Shown here: positions 9,565 through 18,595 of the stretch, in pieces
Layout of the letters: each line of letters begins with the position of its first letter
Position numbering within the stretch: the first letter of the stretch is position 1
Notes under the pieces: generated by a model
Databases searched by the model: none
Told to the model about the DNA's origin: nothing
The model's input: only the letters and a program-made list of their open reading frames with translations
Position numbers and translations under genes: made by a program
Source of the DNA: an uncultured Porphyromonadaceae bacterium
Lineage (GTDB): Bacteria; Bacteroidota; Bacteroidia; Bacteroidales; Muribaculaceae
DNA: 64,000 nt
Direction: 5' to 3'
Assembly (NCBI GenBank): GCA_937892215.1
Contig: CALAVE010000027.1
Location: forward strand, 1 to 64,000

Positions 9565-9596
9565 GATTAACCCAAATCGGGATTAAGAGATGGCAA

Positions 9597-9635
9597 AATC
9601 CTCGCTGGAGATAATCAGCGGGGATTTTTTTATTC
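9597..9635 (+). terminator. Terminator after grpE-dnaJ
   Basis: AATCCTCGCTG (9597-9607) pairs with CAGCGGGGATT (9616-9626) as an 11-pair stem with one G-U, followed by a run of T. Confidence 0.88.
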
Positions 9636-9741
9636 GGTCCAAATGCTAACGGGCAGAAAAAAATGACAGCATAAATCGTTGTGTGTCATGGGAATGAATG
9701 GGGTCGCAGAAAATAGCATTGACAAGCGGTGCCAGATGTAG

Positions 9742-9858
9742 TAATTTTGCACACGGAAACTGAACGGCGAGGAAATGCGGCACCACAAGCCGAACCGGTT
9801 TACCAAAGACGAGACCAAGTCAACGACTTGCATAAGTGTGGAGATTATATTATATTTG
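9742..9858 (+). promoter_or_regulatory. Two -7 boxes upstream of the RluA-type gene
   Basis: TAATTTTG at 9742-9749 and TATATTTG at 9851-9858. The second predicts a transcript starting about 9864, which would exclude the ATG far upstream (9729) and favour the in-frame ATG at 9897, with a leader of about 32 bases. Confidence 0.5.
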
Positions 9859-9896
9859 CAAAAGAAAAGATGGTAACAAAACCAAATCAAGCGATT

Positions 9897-10826
9897 ATGA
9901 GAAACAACGGAAATAAGGGGGTGGGCGGAGTGCCCAAGGGCGACTCGAAGTTCACGATGTTCCTCTCGAATGAAGAGATGGGACTGCTGGAATTTGTGAT
10001 GAAAAAACTGGACGGCATCAGCCGCAACAAGGCAAAGGCAATTCTTACCAAGGGCGGGGTGCTGGTGGATGATGTAGTGGTAACGCGGCACGACTTTGTG
10101 GTGAAACCCGACATGGTGGTGAAGATAAGCAAGCGTCGTGACCCGATGGAATATGCGAAGCAACGCGGTATGAGGTCGTACTTCAGCATAGTGTATGAGG
10201 ACGATTACCTGATAGTGGTGGACAAGTGTGATGAGGTGCTGTCGATGGGCGTTGGGCGCAATAGCCTGAACATGAAGGCCCTGCTCGACAACTACTTTGT
10301 GGAAACTCACCAGCGATGCCACGCCCACGTGGTACACCGGCTTGACGTGAGGACATCAGGGCTGATGGTTTACGCCAAGACGTACGAGGCGCAGCAGATA
10401 CTGATGGACAACTGGCACGAGATAGTGAGCGACCGGCGGTATGTGGCGGTGGTGTCTCCGCCGATGGATGAGGATGCCGGTCATGTGGAGAGTTGGCTTA
10501 CCGACACACCGTCGCACAAGGTGTTCAGCAGCAGTTTTGACAATGGCGGGAAATGGGCCTCGACCGACTGGGAACTGGAGCGCACCGTGGGAGAGTACTC
10601 GCTGATTACGCTAAAGTTGCACACCGGGCGAAAGAACCAGATACGCGTGCATATGCAGCTCATAGGGCATCCGATTGTGGGCGACTACAAATACGGTAGC
10701 GAGGTGGATGGAGCGGAGCGACTGTGTCTGCACGCATTCAGGCTTGCATTCACTCACCCGATAACCGGAGAGGAATTGTTTTTTGAGACCCCCTACCCCA
10801 GCTATTTCGTTTCGCTGGTAAGATAA
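9897..10826 (+). CDS. RluA-family RNA pseudouridine synthase
   Basis: Isomerises specific uridines in rRNA or tRNA to pseudouridine. An S4 RNA-binding domain (SRNKAKAILTKGGVLVDDVVV) covers about residues 35-80. The catalytic motif HRLDVRTSG starts at H147, with the nucleophile D150. A KNQIRVHMQLIGHPIVGD motif lies near the C-terminus. The reading frame opens further upstream (9729), but the -7 box at 9851-9858 and poor conservation of the extra 56 residues favour 9897; 9870 is the alternative. Target uridines cannot be predicted. Confidence 0.88.
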   Translation: MRNNGNKGVGGVPKGDSKFTMFLSNEEMGLLEFVMKKLDGISRNKAKAILTKGGVLVDDVVVTRHDFVVKPDMVVKISKRRDPMEYAKQRGMRSYFSIVYEDDYLIVVDKCDEVLSMGVGRNSLNMKALLDNYFVETHQRCHAHVVHRLDVRTSGLMVYAKTYEAQQILMDNWHEIVSDRRYVAVVSPPMDEDAGHVESWLTDTPSHKVFSSSFDNGGKWASTDWELERTVGEYSLITLKLHTGRKNQIRVHMQLIGHPIVGDYKYGSEVDGAERLCLHAFRLAFTHPITGEELFFETPYPSYFVSLVR

Positions 10827-10886
10827 ATCAGAATCAGGATAAATAGAAAATCCGCATCGCGGTTCTCTGAAAAAATGGGGTGGACA

Positions 10887-10918
10887 TTTGTGTAAGTCAC
10901 AATAAATTGCTAAATTTG
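10887..10918 (+). promoter_or_regulatory. Promoter of the AMP-binding ligase
   Basis: TTTG at 10887-10890 and TAAATTTG at 10911-10918, 20 bases apart. The ATG is 41 bases downstream at 10960. Confidence 0.65.
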
Positions 10919-10959
10919 TTGCATAAGAATAAATCAGTCAAAGACCAAAACTTGAATAT

Positions 10960-12612
10960 ATGAGAAAATCACTGAACCGCTACATTGAGGAGGCAATTAA
11001 GGAGAACTGGAATGAGTTGGCGCTGACCGACTTTAACGGGAACTCGTTCAAATACGCTGATATAGCACGGAAGATTGAGAAACTTCACATCCTGTTTGAG
11101 GAAGCCGGTGTGAAGAAGGGAGACAAGATAGCCTTGTGCGGGAAGAACTGCGCACAGTGGGCGGTGGCTTTTCTGGCGACAGTGACTTACCGGGCCGTTC
11201 CTGTTCCGCTACTTCATGAGTTCAAGGCCGACAACCTGCACTTTCTGGTGAACCATAGTGAAGCCAAACTGCTCTTTGTGGACTCGACCATCTGGGAGAA
11301 CTTGGATCCCTCGGTGATAGAGAATGTGGAAGGAGTGCTGAACATTGCAGACTACAGTCTGCTGCTGTCGAGAAACGAAAGAATAACCGAGGCACGCAAC
11401 CACCTGAACGAGATGTTCGGGAAGCGTTACCCTGAGCGCTTCACAGTGGATGACGTGAACTATGAAGATAATGAGCCGGAAGAACTGGCGCTCCTGAACT
11501 ACACGTCGGGGTCGATGGGCTTCTCCAAGGGCGTTATGGTACCGGCCCGAGCCGTGGAGTCGAACCTGAAGTTCTGCCTTGACAACCTGGACTTCTTCCA
11601 CCGCACGGATTCAATGATATCGATGCTGCCACTGGCACACATGTTCGGGCTGGTGATAGAGATGCTTCATCCATTTGTGCGCGGTTGCCACCTTTACTTC
11701 CTGACTCGAGTTCCCAGCCCCAAGGTAATCCTTGACGCGTTCGCGCAAGTGAAGCCTAAGCTCATCATAACGGTTCCGCTGGTGATAGAGAAGATAATCA
11801 AGAAGCGCGTGTTCCCTATTCTGGAGCAGCCACTGATGAAAATACTGCTGAAGGTGCCGTTTGTTGACGACCGTCTGCTGGCGAAGGTTCAGGAAAAGAT
11901 ATACGCGTCGTTCGGGGGTAACCTGTGCGAGCTGATAGTGGGCGGAGCGGCCCTTAACCGCGAGGTGGGCACCCTGCTACACCGCATCCATTTCCCGATA
12001 ACCGAAGGCTACGGCATGACAGAGTGCGCGCCGCTGATTTCCTACGTTTCGCACAAGGAGAGCCGGATAGGTTCGTGCGGCAAGATAGTGGAGCGCATGG
12101 AGGCACACATCGACTCGCCCGACCCAGAGAATATTCCTGGCGAATTATGGGTAAGAGGCGACAACGTGATGCTTGGCTACTACAAGAATGAGGAAGCCAC
12201 ATCGGCCATCATGAAAGACGGCTGGATGAACACGGGCGACCTGGCCACGATGGACAAAGAAGGGTTCCTGTACCTGCGCGGGCGGAGCAAGAACATGATA
12301 CTGGGTCCGTCGGGACAGAACATCTATCCGGAAGAGATAGAGCAGCTGGTGAACAACCTGCCGTATGTGTATGAGTCGCTGGTGATAGAAGAGGACAACC
12401 GCCTGAAGGCGCTGGTTTATCCGGACTTTGAGAGTGCCAAGCAGGCCGGCATCTTATCGACTACCGAGCTGAGTGAAGTGATAACTACGAGTGTGCTGCA
12501 GCTCAACAAGGAGTTGCCCAACTATTCACAAATAGCCGGAGTGCAGATTTACAATGAAGAGTTTGAGAAGACTCCCAAGCGCAGTATAAAGCGCTATCTG
12601 TATCAGCACTAA
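10960..12612 (+). CDS. AMP-binding long-chain acyl-CoA/acyl-ACP ligase
   Basis: ANL-superfamily adenylating enzyme that activates fatty acids as acyl-AMP and then as thioesters. The P-loop-like motif YTSGSMGFSKG is near residue 178, the A5 motif EGYGMTECAP near 348, and STGDL/RGRSKN-type hinge motifs (MNTGDLATMDKEGFLYLRGR) near 427. Length 550 is typical for the Bacteroidota fatty-acid ligases. It has its own promoter and is convergent with the solute-binding protein gene. Whether the acceptor is CoA or ACP is not clear. Confidence 0.88.
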   Translation: MRKSLNRYIEEAIKENWNELALTDFNGNSFKYADIARKIEKLHILFEEAGVKKGDKIALCGKNCAQWAVAFLATVTYRAVPVPLLHEFKADNLHFLVNHSEAKLLFVDSTIWENLDPSVIENVEGVLNIADYSLLLSRNERITEARNHLNEMFGKRYPERFTVDDVNYEDNEPEELALLNYTSGSMGFSKGVMVPARAVESNLKFCLDNLDFFHRTDSMISMLPLAHMFGLVIEMLHPFVRGCHLYFLTRVPSPKVILDAFAQVKPKLIITVPLVIEKIIKKRVFPILEQPLMKILLKVPFVDDRLLAKVQEKIYASFGGNLCELIVGGAALNREVGTLLHRIHFPITEGYGMTECAPLISYVSHKESRIGSCGKIVERMEAHIDSPDPENIPGELWVRGDNVMLGYYKNEEATSAIMKDGWMNTGDLATMDKEGFLYLRGRSKNMILGPSGQNIYPEEIEQLVNNLPYVYESLVIEEDNRLKALVYPDFESAKQAGILSTTELSEVITTSVLQLNKELPNYSQIAGVQIYNEEFEKTPKRSIKRYLYQH

Positions 12613-12652
12613 CCACATGGTGAGTCGGTCATCAGGCCGGCGAAAGGTTGAT

Positions 12653-13477
12653 TCATTTGAGGTAACGACGGGATAGCGACTCGTAATCGCGAGTGGCCTT
12701 GAGTTGGCGAATCCAAAGGTTGAGACTATCGCACAAAACAGTGTTTTCTTTCCGCAGTGTGAGAGCCTGAAACTGCGAGAAGCTGATCCCGGTAGCGATA
12801 TCGACCTGCGGATAATGCTTAGCGAGGCGGCGAGCCACGGCCTCGTTAATCACAGCGAGAGAATCGTCGCCGGTGGCAACAAGCAGGAAAATCTGCTCAG
12901 GTCCGTACTGAGAATCCTCGATTACGCGAATAGTGTCGCCAATTTCCCGACTTAACCCCATTATGCGCTCCTTCATAGGAGAACCGGCCACGACACGCAC
13001 GGTTCGTCGGGCGAGGTCGAGTTGCGACTTAACGATTAGTGCACCGGCAGAATCGCGGCGCTGTACCAGTACCTGCCGGTCGATATACAATGGCTCGGTG
13101 AACAGAAAGAGTTTGCGATTCTCGGCAGTGACAGGGAACTGAGCCGCGACGATATCGTAAACACCTTCCCTGAGATGGTTCAGGGCCGTGGAAAGGGACA
13201 CAATGGGGTGAAACTTGAACTTGCAACCGTGGCGTGCGGCGATGAGACGCAAAAAGTCATAGTTAAAACCGCCCATGGTATCGGCATAGGAATAGAAAGA
13301 GACCGGAGAATACTCGATAGCCACATCGATGGTGTCACCGCCACTATGCATAAGAGCTGCAGGAGCGGCATGGTTACGACAATTCCTGAGTCCGGCCATA
13401 GCCAAGAGCGAAATGGCTATAAGCGCGAGGTATAGCCACATTTGTCCACGTTTTAGTGCAGAGTTTCTTTGTAACAT
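12653..13477 (-). CDS. Lone solute-binding (SBP_bac_3 / MltF N-domain-like) protein
   Basis: A periplasmic bilobed binding protein of the family-3 type: GGFNYDFLRLIAARHGCKF, then YDIVAAQFPVTAENRKLFLFTEPLY. The N-terminus has a charged segment and a hydrophobic helix (residues about 13-31), a signal or membrane anchor. No ABC permease or ATPase lies nearby, and no lytic transglycosylase domain follows, so it resembles the substrate-binding half of MltF standing alone. The frame can open with GTG at 13483, but the ATG at 13477 is better. A -7 box at 13483-13490 sits almost on that ATG. Confidence 0.72.
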   Translation of the reverse strand: MLQRNSALKRGQMWLYLALIAISLLAMAGLRNCRNHAAPAALMHSGGDTIDVAIEYSPVSFYSYADTMGGFNYDFLRLIAARHGCKFKFHPIVSLSTALNHLREGVYDIVAAQFPVTAENRKLFLFTEPLYIDRQVLVQRRDSAGALIVKSQLDLARRTVRVVAGSPMKERIMGLSREIGDTIRVIEDSQYGPEQIFLLVATGDDSLAVINEAVARRLAKHYPQVDIATGISFSQFQALTLRKENTVLCDSLNLWIRQLKATRDYESLSRRYLK

Positions 13478-13482
13478 ACACA

Positions 13483-13542
13483 CAAAAGTAATTAAAAAAA
13501 GATTAATAGGCGCATTTTATTGAATAATTTAAGTTATCTTTG
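13483..13542. promoter_or_regulatory. Divergent promoters almost touching both start codons
   Basis: Minus strand: CAAAAGTA at 13483-13490 (TACTTTTG read leftward), 5 bases before the ATG at 13477. Plus strand: TATCTTTG at 13535-13542, 7 bases before the ATG at 13550. Both boxes leave almost no room for a leader. Confidence 0.5.
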
Positions 13543-13549
13543 CCGAAAA

Positions 13550-15538
13550 ATGAACGCTGAGACAAAACGACACAGGATTCTGACGATGGCCGTGCTATTC
13601 TGCCTGTTGCTTACGCTATCGGCGCAGGCGAAGCAAGCGCAGGTCATCGAGCCGTCGTACTCGTGGACGATGAGCGATCCGCTTGGGCAACATTATCCGT
13701 CGGACATCGACACCACGCACATTGACTATGCGCAGCGCTTTGTCCCCACAAATCAGAGCATAGCATGGGCAACGACCGGTAACTACGGCGCCCCCGGGCA
13801 GGACCAGATATTCTTTGACCGCCCGGTTATGAGCGAATTTTTCTTTGAAGATGCCCAGTCGGCATGGATTCCCACTATAGAGGACCACCAGTTCTTCAAC
13901 AGCCGCATCCCGATGACAATGGTGAGCTACACCACCGGTGGAGGTCAACAAGCCACACAGGACCGTACATCGGCTCTTTTCTCAGGCAACATCAACCGCA
14001 AATCGGCTGTGGGCGGAGCCATAGATTATATCTATTCCAAAGGTTCGTATGACGCACAGGCCGACAAGGATTTCTCGTGGAAACTTTTCGGGTCTCACAT
14101 GGGCGACAGATATGAATTCCAGGGAGTGTTTCTGAACTACAACCTGCTGAACAAGGAGAACGGCGGAATAACCGATGACCGCTACATCACCAATCCCGCA
14201 GAAGTGCAAGGCGGTGACACCCGAGTGGACAACAAGTCGATACCTGTGAACCTGAGTGCGGCACACTCCAAACTGGTGGGGACACAGATATTCCTGAACA
14301 ACCGCTTCAAAGTGGGCTACTACAAGTATGAGCGCGACTCGATAACCGACACAATCATAGGCAAGACATACGTGCCGGTTACGAGTTTCATCTACACATT
14401 CGACTTTAAGCGAAACCGCCATCGGTTCATCAATCAGAACGCATCTCAGGACGAGACATTTTTCGAGAATACGTATCTGGGAAAAGGCGGGACCGACGAG
14501 GCGACCACATACTACTGCCTGCGTAACACAGTGGGCGTGTCGATGCTTGAGGGCTTCTCGAAACGCGTGAAATTCGGATTCTCGGCCTACGCGACCCACG
14601 AGATGAGAAAATACAAGCTCATAGCTGATACCGTAACCGGCAACCCCAACGCGAGCGACGACTTAACGCCCATGCCATTCACAAGCGGATCTGATTATAC
14701 CGACCACACCATCTATGTGGGCGGAAACCTCATCAAACAGCAAGGTTCCCTGCTCCACTATGATGTTTCGGCCGAATTCGGACTGACAGGAGGCGGCAAG
14801 GGAGAAATAGACGTAGAGGGAGAAGTGAGCACAAACTTCAAGTTGTGGAAAGACACTGTAACGGTTCGAGGTTACGGTTTCTTCAAGAATATATCCAACT
14901 CTGGGTTCATAGACATGTATCGGTCGAACCACTATATGTGGGAAAACGACTTTGACTATGACACAAGATTCCGTGTGGGCGGCGAGATAGACGTGCCATT
15001 CAGCGGGACCAACATCAACGTGGGGTACGAAACACTGAAGAATTACATATATTTCGGTGAAGACGCGCTTCCCGCGCAGTGCAAATCGCCGATTCACGTG
15101 CTGAGTGCCACTCTGTGCCAGAACTTCCACTTCGGGCCGCTGGGATGGGACAACAAGCTGACGTACCAGACCTCGTCGAACGAGACGGTGCTGTCGCTCC
15201 CCAAGTTCGCCATCTACAGCAATCTATACTTCAGATTCACCATAGCCAAAGTGCTGCATGTTCAGATAGGGGTGGATTGCAACTACTACACGAAGTACTA
15301 TGCGCCCAACTACAATCCCGCCACAATGACATTCTACAACCAGCGCGAGGTGAAATGCGGTAATTTCGCGTATATGAGCGCATACGCAAATTTCAAGTTG
15401 AAGAAAGCCCGGTTCTTTGTTATGTACCAGCACGCGAACAAGGGCCTGTTCGGCGGCATGAACTACTTCTCCATGCCCCACTACCCGCTGAATCCCGGTC
15501 GTTTCCAGCTGGGCGTGTCGGTTGACTTTGTGAATTAA
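13550..15538 (+). CDS. Putative porin (large outer-membrane beta-barrel)
   Basis: An outer-membrane protein of 662 residues of the Bacteroidota putative-porin family. A signal peptide starts at the ATG at 13550 (MNAETKRHR, then a hydrophobic core ending in SAQA). The frame opens at 13520, but the -7 box at 13535-13542 lies inside that extension, which therefore cannot be translated from this promoter. The body shows many amphipathic strands and aromatic girdles. The lipoprotein gene follows after 66 bases; the solute-binding protein is divergent. The transported substrate is unknown. Confidence 0.78.
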   Translation: MNAETKRHRILTMAVLFCLLLTLSAQAKQAQVIEPSYSWTMSDPLGQHYPSDIDTTHIDYAQRFVPTNQSIAWATTGNYGAPGQDQIFFDRPVMSEFFFEDAQSAWIPTIEDHQFFNSRIPMTMVSYTTGGGQQATQDRTSALFSGNINRKSAVGGAIDYIYSKGSYDAQADKDFSWKLFGSHMGDRYEFQGVFLNYNLLNKENGGITDDRYITNPAEVQGGDTRVDNKSIPVNLSAAHSKLVGTQIFLNNRFKVGYYKYERDSITDTIIGKTYVPVTSFIYTFDFKRNRHRFINQNASQDETFFENTYLGKGGTDEATTYYCLRNTVGVSMLEGFSKRVKFGFSAYATHEMRKYKLIADTVTGNPNASDDLTPMPFTSGSDYTDHTIYVGGNLIKQQGSLLHYDVSAEFGLTGGGKGEIDVEGEVSTNFKLWKDTVTVRGYGFFKNISNSGFIDMYRSNHYMWENDFDYDTRFRVGGEIDVPFSGTNINVGYETLKNYIYFGEDALPAQCKSPIHVLSATLCQNFHFGPLGWDNKLTYQTSSNETVLSLPKFAIYSNLYFRFTIAKVLHVQIGVDCNYYTKYYAPNYNPATMTFYNQREVKCGNFAYMSAYANFKLKKARFFVMYQHANKGLFGGMNYFSMPHYPLNPGRFQLGVSVDFVN

Positions 15539-15604
15539 TAGTTGAAGCACAATCCGACATAATTCCAAGAAAAAACAATCATTTTCACCAAAAACACATA
15601 GACT

Positions 15605-16204
15605 ATGAAGATTAACAAATTGTGGCTTTTTGCCATCGCACTGACTACAATAGGCATAATGGCAATGACATCGTGCGGTACATCATGTTCGAAAAATGAC
15701 GATGAGAGCGTAGCCATTGACACTATAGCCCCGATGTCTCAGGACACGACCTACGAGCAGGCGATAGACCGATACCTTGTGGAAAGCATAGCGCCGAACT
15801 ACGCCCCGGCAGAAATCAGCATTCCCAACGTGGCGATAATCGGTGTGGATGAAAGCAACCCCGAGGACATACAGGTGTGGGGCGATTTCTGGGTGTTTAA
15901 CTACAACGTGAAGGGCGACACCCTGAAGACTGAGTCGGGCGGCAACCATCCGGGCCTGATACACCTGCGCAAGGTGGGCAAGGAATTTGAGGTGACAAGC
16001 ATAGACGTAGTGGCCGACGGTGCCGGAAATGAGGAAAGCGCCAAGAAGATATTCGGAGACAAGTATGAAAAATTCCGTGCCACAAATTCCGATGTGTCAC
16101 TCCGCGAACAAAGCAGGCAGGAAGACATAAAAGAATATGTGCAGAAAGCCGGACTGAAGGTGAGTATGTATCAAGACTACGGTTGGCCACCGGTGAAGTT
16201 GTGA
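15605..16204 (+). CDS. Hypothetical lipoprotein
   Basis: A 199-residue protein with a lipoprotein signal (hydrophobic residues 7-22 ending AMTSC|G). The mature part begins with a short Asp/Ser-rich linker, then a compact alpha/beta domain (IQVWGDFWVFNYNVKGDTL ... GGNHPGLIHLRK). I do not recognise the family with certainty; the fold-like pattern suggests a DUF-type envelope protein specific to Bacteroidales. It probably shares the porin transcript. Confidence 0.65.
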   Translation: MKINKLWLFAIALTTIGIMAMTSCGTSCSKNDDESVAIDTIAPMSQDTTYEQAIDRYLVESIAPNYAPAEISIPNVAIIGVDESNPEDIQVWGDFWVFNYNVKGDTLKTESGGNHPGLIHLRKVGKEFEVTSIDVVADGAGNEESAKKIFGDKYEKFRATNSDVSLREQSRQEDIKEYVQKAGLKVSMYQDYGWPPVKL

Positions 16205-16229
16205 GTAGCGGTATGTTCAGTCAGGACGG

Positions 16230-17726
16230 TCAGAAAGAAGCGTAGATAAACGGAGTGACTTCGGCCGAGGCGAACTCAATCACTAACTGGACGAGGGCCA
16301 AGAACACAAGGAACTTAGTAATCCACAGAGAATTGACAAACCAGTCGCGCAGGTCTTCATAGAAAATGTGCGGGATAAAGTGAAGCACGGTCACCAGTGC
16401 CACCATGAAGCACCATGTGTGACGAGCGACAAGGAAAGAGACCACTCCACTCCAAGTGTCACCGCCTTGAGCTATTGTGGCTATGATGGTGCAGGCATCG
16501 GAAAAAGAGTCAGCACGGAAAAAAATCCAAAGAAAAGTGACGAAAAAGAATGTGGAAAGCCAAGAGAACAGTTTCCATGCATAGTTGTTAGGAGAAATAC
16601 GTCCGAACAAAGGCATCATAGCCTTGTGGAAGCATAACGCCACTCCGTGCCCCGCTCCCCAAATGACAAACTTCCATGCGGCGCCATGCCACAAGCCACC
16701 GAGGAGCATGGTAATCATTAGATTAACGTACCGGCGTGCGTTTCCACGGCGGTTACCGCCAAGGGGGATATAAACATAGTCGCGCAGCCAAGTGGAAAGA
16801 GAAATGTGCCATCGATGCCAAAAATCGGAGATGTTGCGAGCCTTGTAAGGGAAATTGAAGTTAGGTCCCAGGTCAAAACCCATCATCATAGCAATACCTA
16901 TAGCCATATCGCTATATCCTGAGAAGTCGCAATAAATCTGCATGGAGTAACCAAATACCCCCATAAACGACTCAAAAGCGCCATATCCGCCCGGATTTCC
17001 GAAGATGAGATTATTGTACTGAGCGATATAATCTGCTACGACCGCCTTCTTGAAAACGCCGATTATCACCAGCCAGAGCCCAGCGTAAACAAGTTCACGC
17101 GAGGGAGCCTTGAGGGAACGCAACTGCGGAATGAAGTGGGCAGCACGCACAATAGGTCCGGCAATGAGGCAGGGGAAAAATGTGAGGAAAAAGAGATAAG
17201 TCAGATAGTCGCACTCCGGCTCAATCTTGCCTTTATAGACATCCACTACATAACTAATGGAACGGAAGGTGTAGAAAGATATGCCCACAGGCAGCACGAT
17301 GTCGAGAGGCTGGAAGTTGCCTCCAATAAGAGCCTGAATGTTCCAAACGATGAAGTTAGAATACTTGAAGAAGGCCAATATGGAAAGCGAGACAGCAATA
17401 GAGCCCACCAATAGCCACCGGCGCCTTTTAGCTTCCTGTGCCGCGGCTATCTGCTGCGCCAGATACCAGTCGATAACCGAGGTGGCAAGCAGCAGAAGAA
17501 CGCACCAGCCGCTGCACTTATAATAGAAGTAGATGCTGAAAAGCGTGACGAACACCATCATGGCCGTCCGGCGCTTGAAGAGCAAGGCATAGACCGGCAA
17601 GAAAACAAGGAACAGGCACCAAAACAAGGCTGAAGAGAAAACGAGAGGCTGGTCGGGGGTGAAAGATAACCTGGCAAGCACATTGCCCAAGACAACAGAT
17701 ATTTCACTCGCATTCAGAAGTTCCAT
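16230..17726 (-). CDS. MBOAT family O-acyltransferase (AlgI/PatA-like)
   Basis: Multi-pass membrane acyltransferase, 498 residues with about ten hydrophobic helices. The family core FWHRWHISLSTWLRDYVYIPLGG is followed by the invariant-histidine motif WHGAAWKFVIWGAGHG near residue 345. Such proteins pass acetyl groups across the membrane to a partner that esterifies a polysaccharide. It is the last gene of the leftward operon and lies 38 bases downstream of an SGNH protein, the usual partner type (AlgI/AlgX, PatA/PatB). Given the peptidoglycan-acting genes in the same operon, peptidoglycan or another envelope glycan is the likely target. That is inference. Confidence 0.88.
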   Translation of the reverse strand: MELLNASEISVVLGNVLARLSFTPDQPLVFSSALFWCLFLVFLPVYALLFKRRTAMMVFVTLFSIYFYYKCSGWCVLLLLATSVIDWYLAQQIAAAQEAKRRRWLLVGSIAVSLSILAFFKYSNFIVWNIQALIGGNFQPLDIVLPVGISFYTFRSISYVVDVYKGKIEPECDYLTYLFFLTFFPCLIAGPIVRAAHFIPQLRSLKAPSRELVYAGLWLVIIGVFKKAVVADYIAQYNNLIFGNPGGYGAFESFMGVFGYSMQIYCDFSGYSDMAIGIAMMMGFDLGPNFNFPYKARNISDFWHRWHISLSTWLRDYVYIPLGGNRRGNARRYVNLMITMLLGGLWHGAAWKFVIWGAGHGVALCFHKAMMPLFGRISPNNYAWKLFSWLSTFFFVTFLWIFFRADSFSDACTIIATIAQGGDTWSGVVSFLVARHTWCFMVALVTVLHFIPHIFYEDLRDWFVNSLWITKFLVFLALVQLVIEFASAEVTPFIYASF

Positions 17727-17764
17727 GGCCAGTCAAACAGATTACTTTCAAAAAAGATTACTCG

Positions 17765-18583
17765 CTATTTATCATTAGGCTGGAGAACCACAGTGCGGCA
17801 ATAAGCAGTCTGCGCAGCGGGCTTTCGCAGCAGAATGGGATGAGCCGACTCGGTCATCACCCATTCGCATACACGATCCATCCACTTAGCGGCCGACGGA
17901 GCTGTGGGATGCGCTCCATCTTTCTGACGTTCGTAGATTCCATCGCCAGAATAATAGAATGTCCCCGGGTCGCAATAATCCCTGAGCATGTCGTTGATTC
18001 CTGTATCCTGTTTCCAGTTAGGCGGGCCGATCCACACATAGGGGATGTTGCCAATCTGGCTAAGAATCTCAGTGAGGTACTTATGCCGCTTGCTGCGAAT
18101 ATCGGAAACAAACAGTTCGTTTGCCCCAAGACATACAAAGATGTAATCGGGCTTGAACTGCGATATGTAGCCCTTTAGCCTGCGTGAGCTCCCCCACACC
18201 TTAGTGGTGGACGAATACCATATCACACGCACCATCTTATGGCCGTTAGCTGAGGCATAGGCGGCCAGTCGCGGGCCAAGCCCCTCAAGCATGGAATCAC
18301 CAATGAAAAGGATGGACTTGGCGGTGGAGTCGAGCGGTGCTTTCACCAGTTTTTTCTCGTGTATCACCTCCTTTTGATTGACATTCACCTTAGTAGCAGG
18401 GCTGACCTTAGAAGGCACTTTAGCCTGAGGAGCGGCCGGTTCCGGGGAAGGTTCGGCCAGTGCGGCAAAGCCGGCGGTGCGCAAGTGCAAATCGGAGGCG
18501 ACACCCTCGTTGAACGAGAGCGCCACCACCATAGCCAGCGTGAGCGCCAGCGTCATCCACACGCCTATGTAAGAACTTTTCAA
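17765..18583 (-). CDS. SGNH/GDSL hydrolase-like protein (DUF459 type), membrane-anchored
   Basis: An N-terminal hydrophobic anchor (residues about 5-25) and a Pro/Ala/Lys linker precede an SGNH domain. Block I is FIGDSMLEGLG (catalytic Ser near residue 95), block III is CLGANEL, and block V is DGAHPT (catalytic Asp/His near 222-225). The domain faces the periplasm. SGNH partners of MBOAT proteins act as O-acetyltransferases or esterases on glycans, and the MBOAT gene follows directly. Length 272 is normal for the group. Confidence 0.83.
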   Translation of the reverse strand: MKSSYIGVWMTLALTLAMVVALSFNEGVASDLHLRTAGFAALAEPSPEPAAPQAKVPSKVSPATKVNVNQKEVIHEKKLVKAPLDSTAKSILFIGDSMLEGLGPRLAAYASANGHKMVRVIWYSSTTKVWGSSRRLKGYISQFKPDYIFVCLGANELFVSDIRSKRHKYLTEILSQIGNIPYVWIGPPNWKQDTGINDMLRDYCDPGTFYYSGDGIYERQKDGAHPTAPSAAKWMDRVCEWVMTESAHPILLRKPAAQTAYCRTVVLQPNDK

Positions 18584-18595
18584 AAAAAGATTCTA

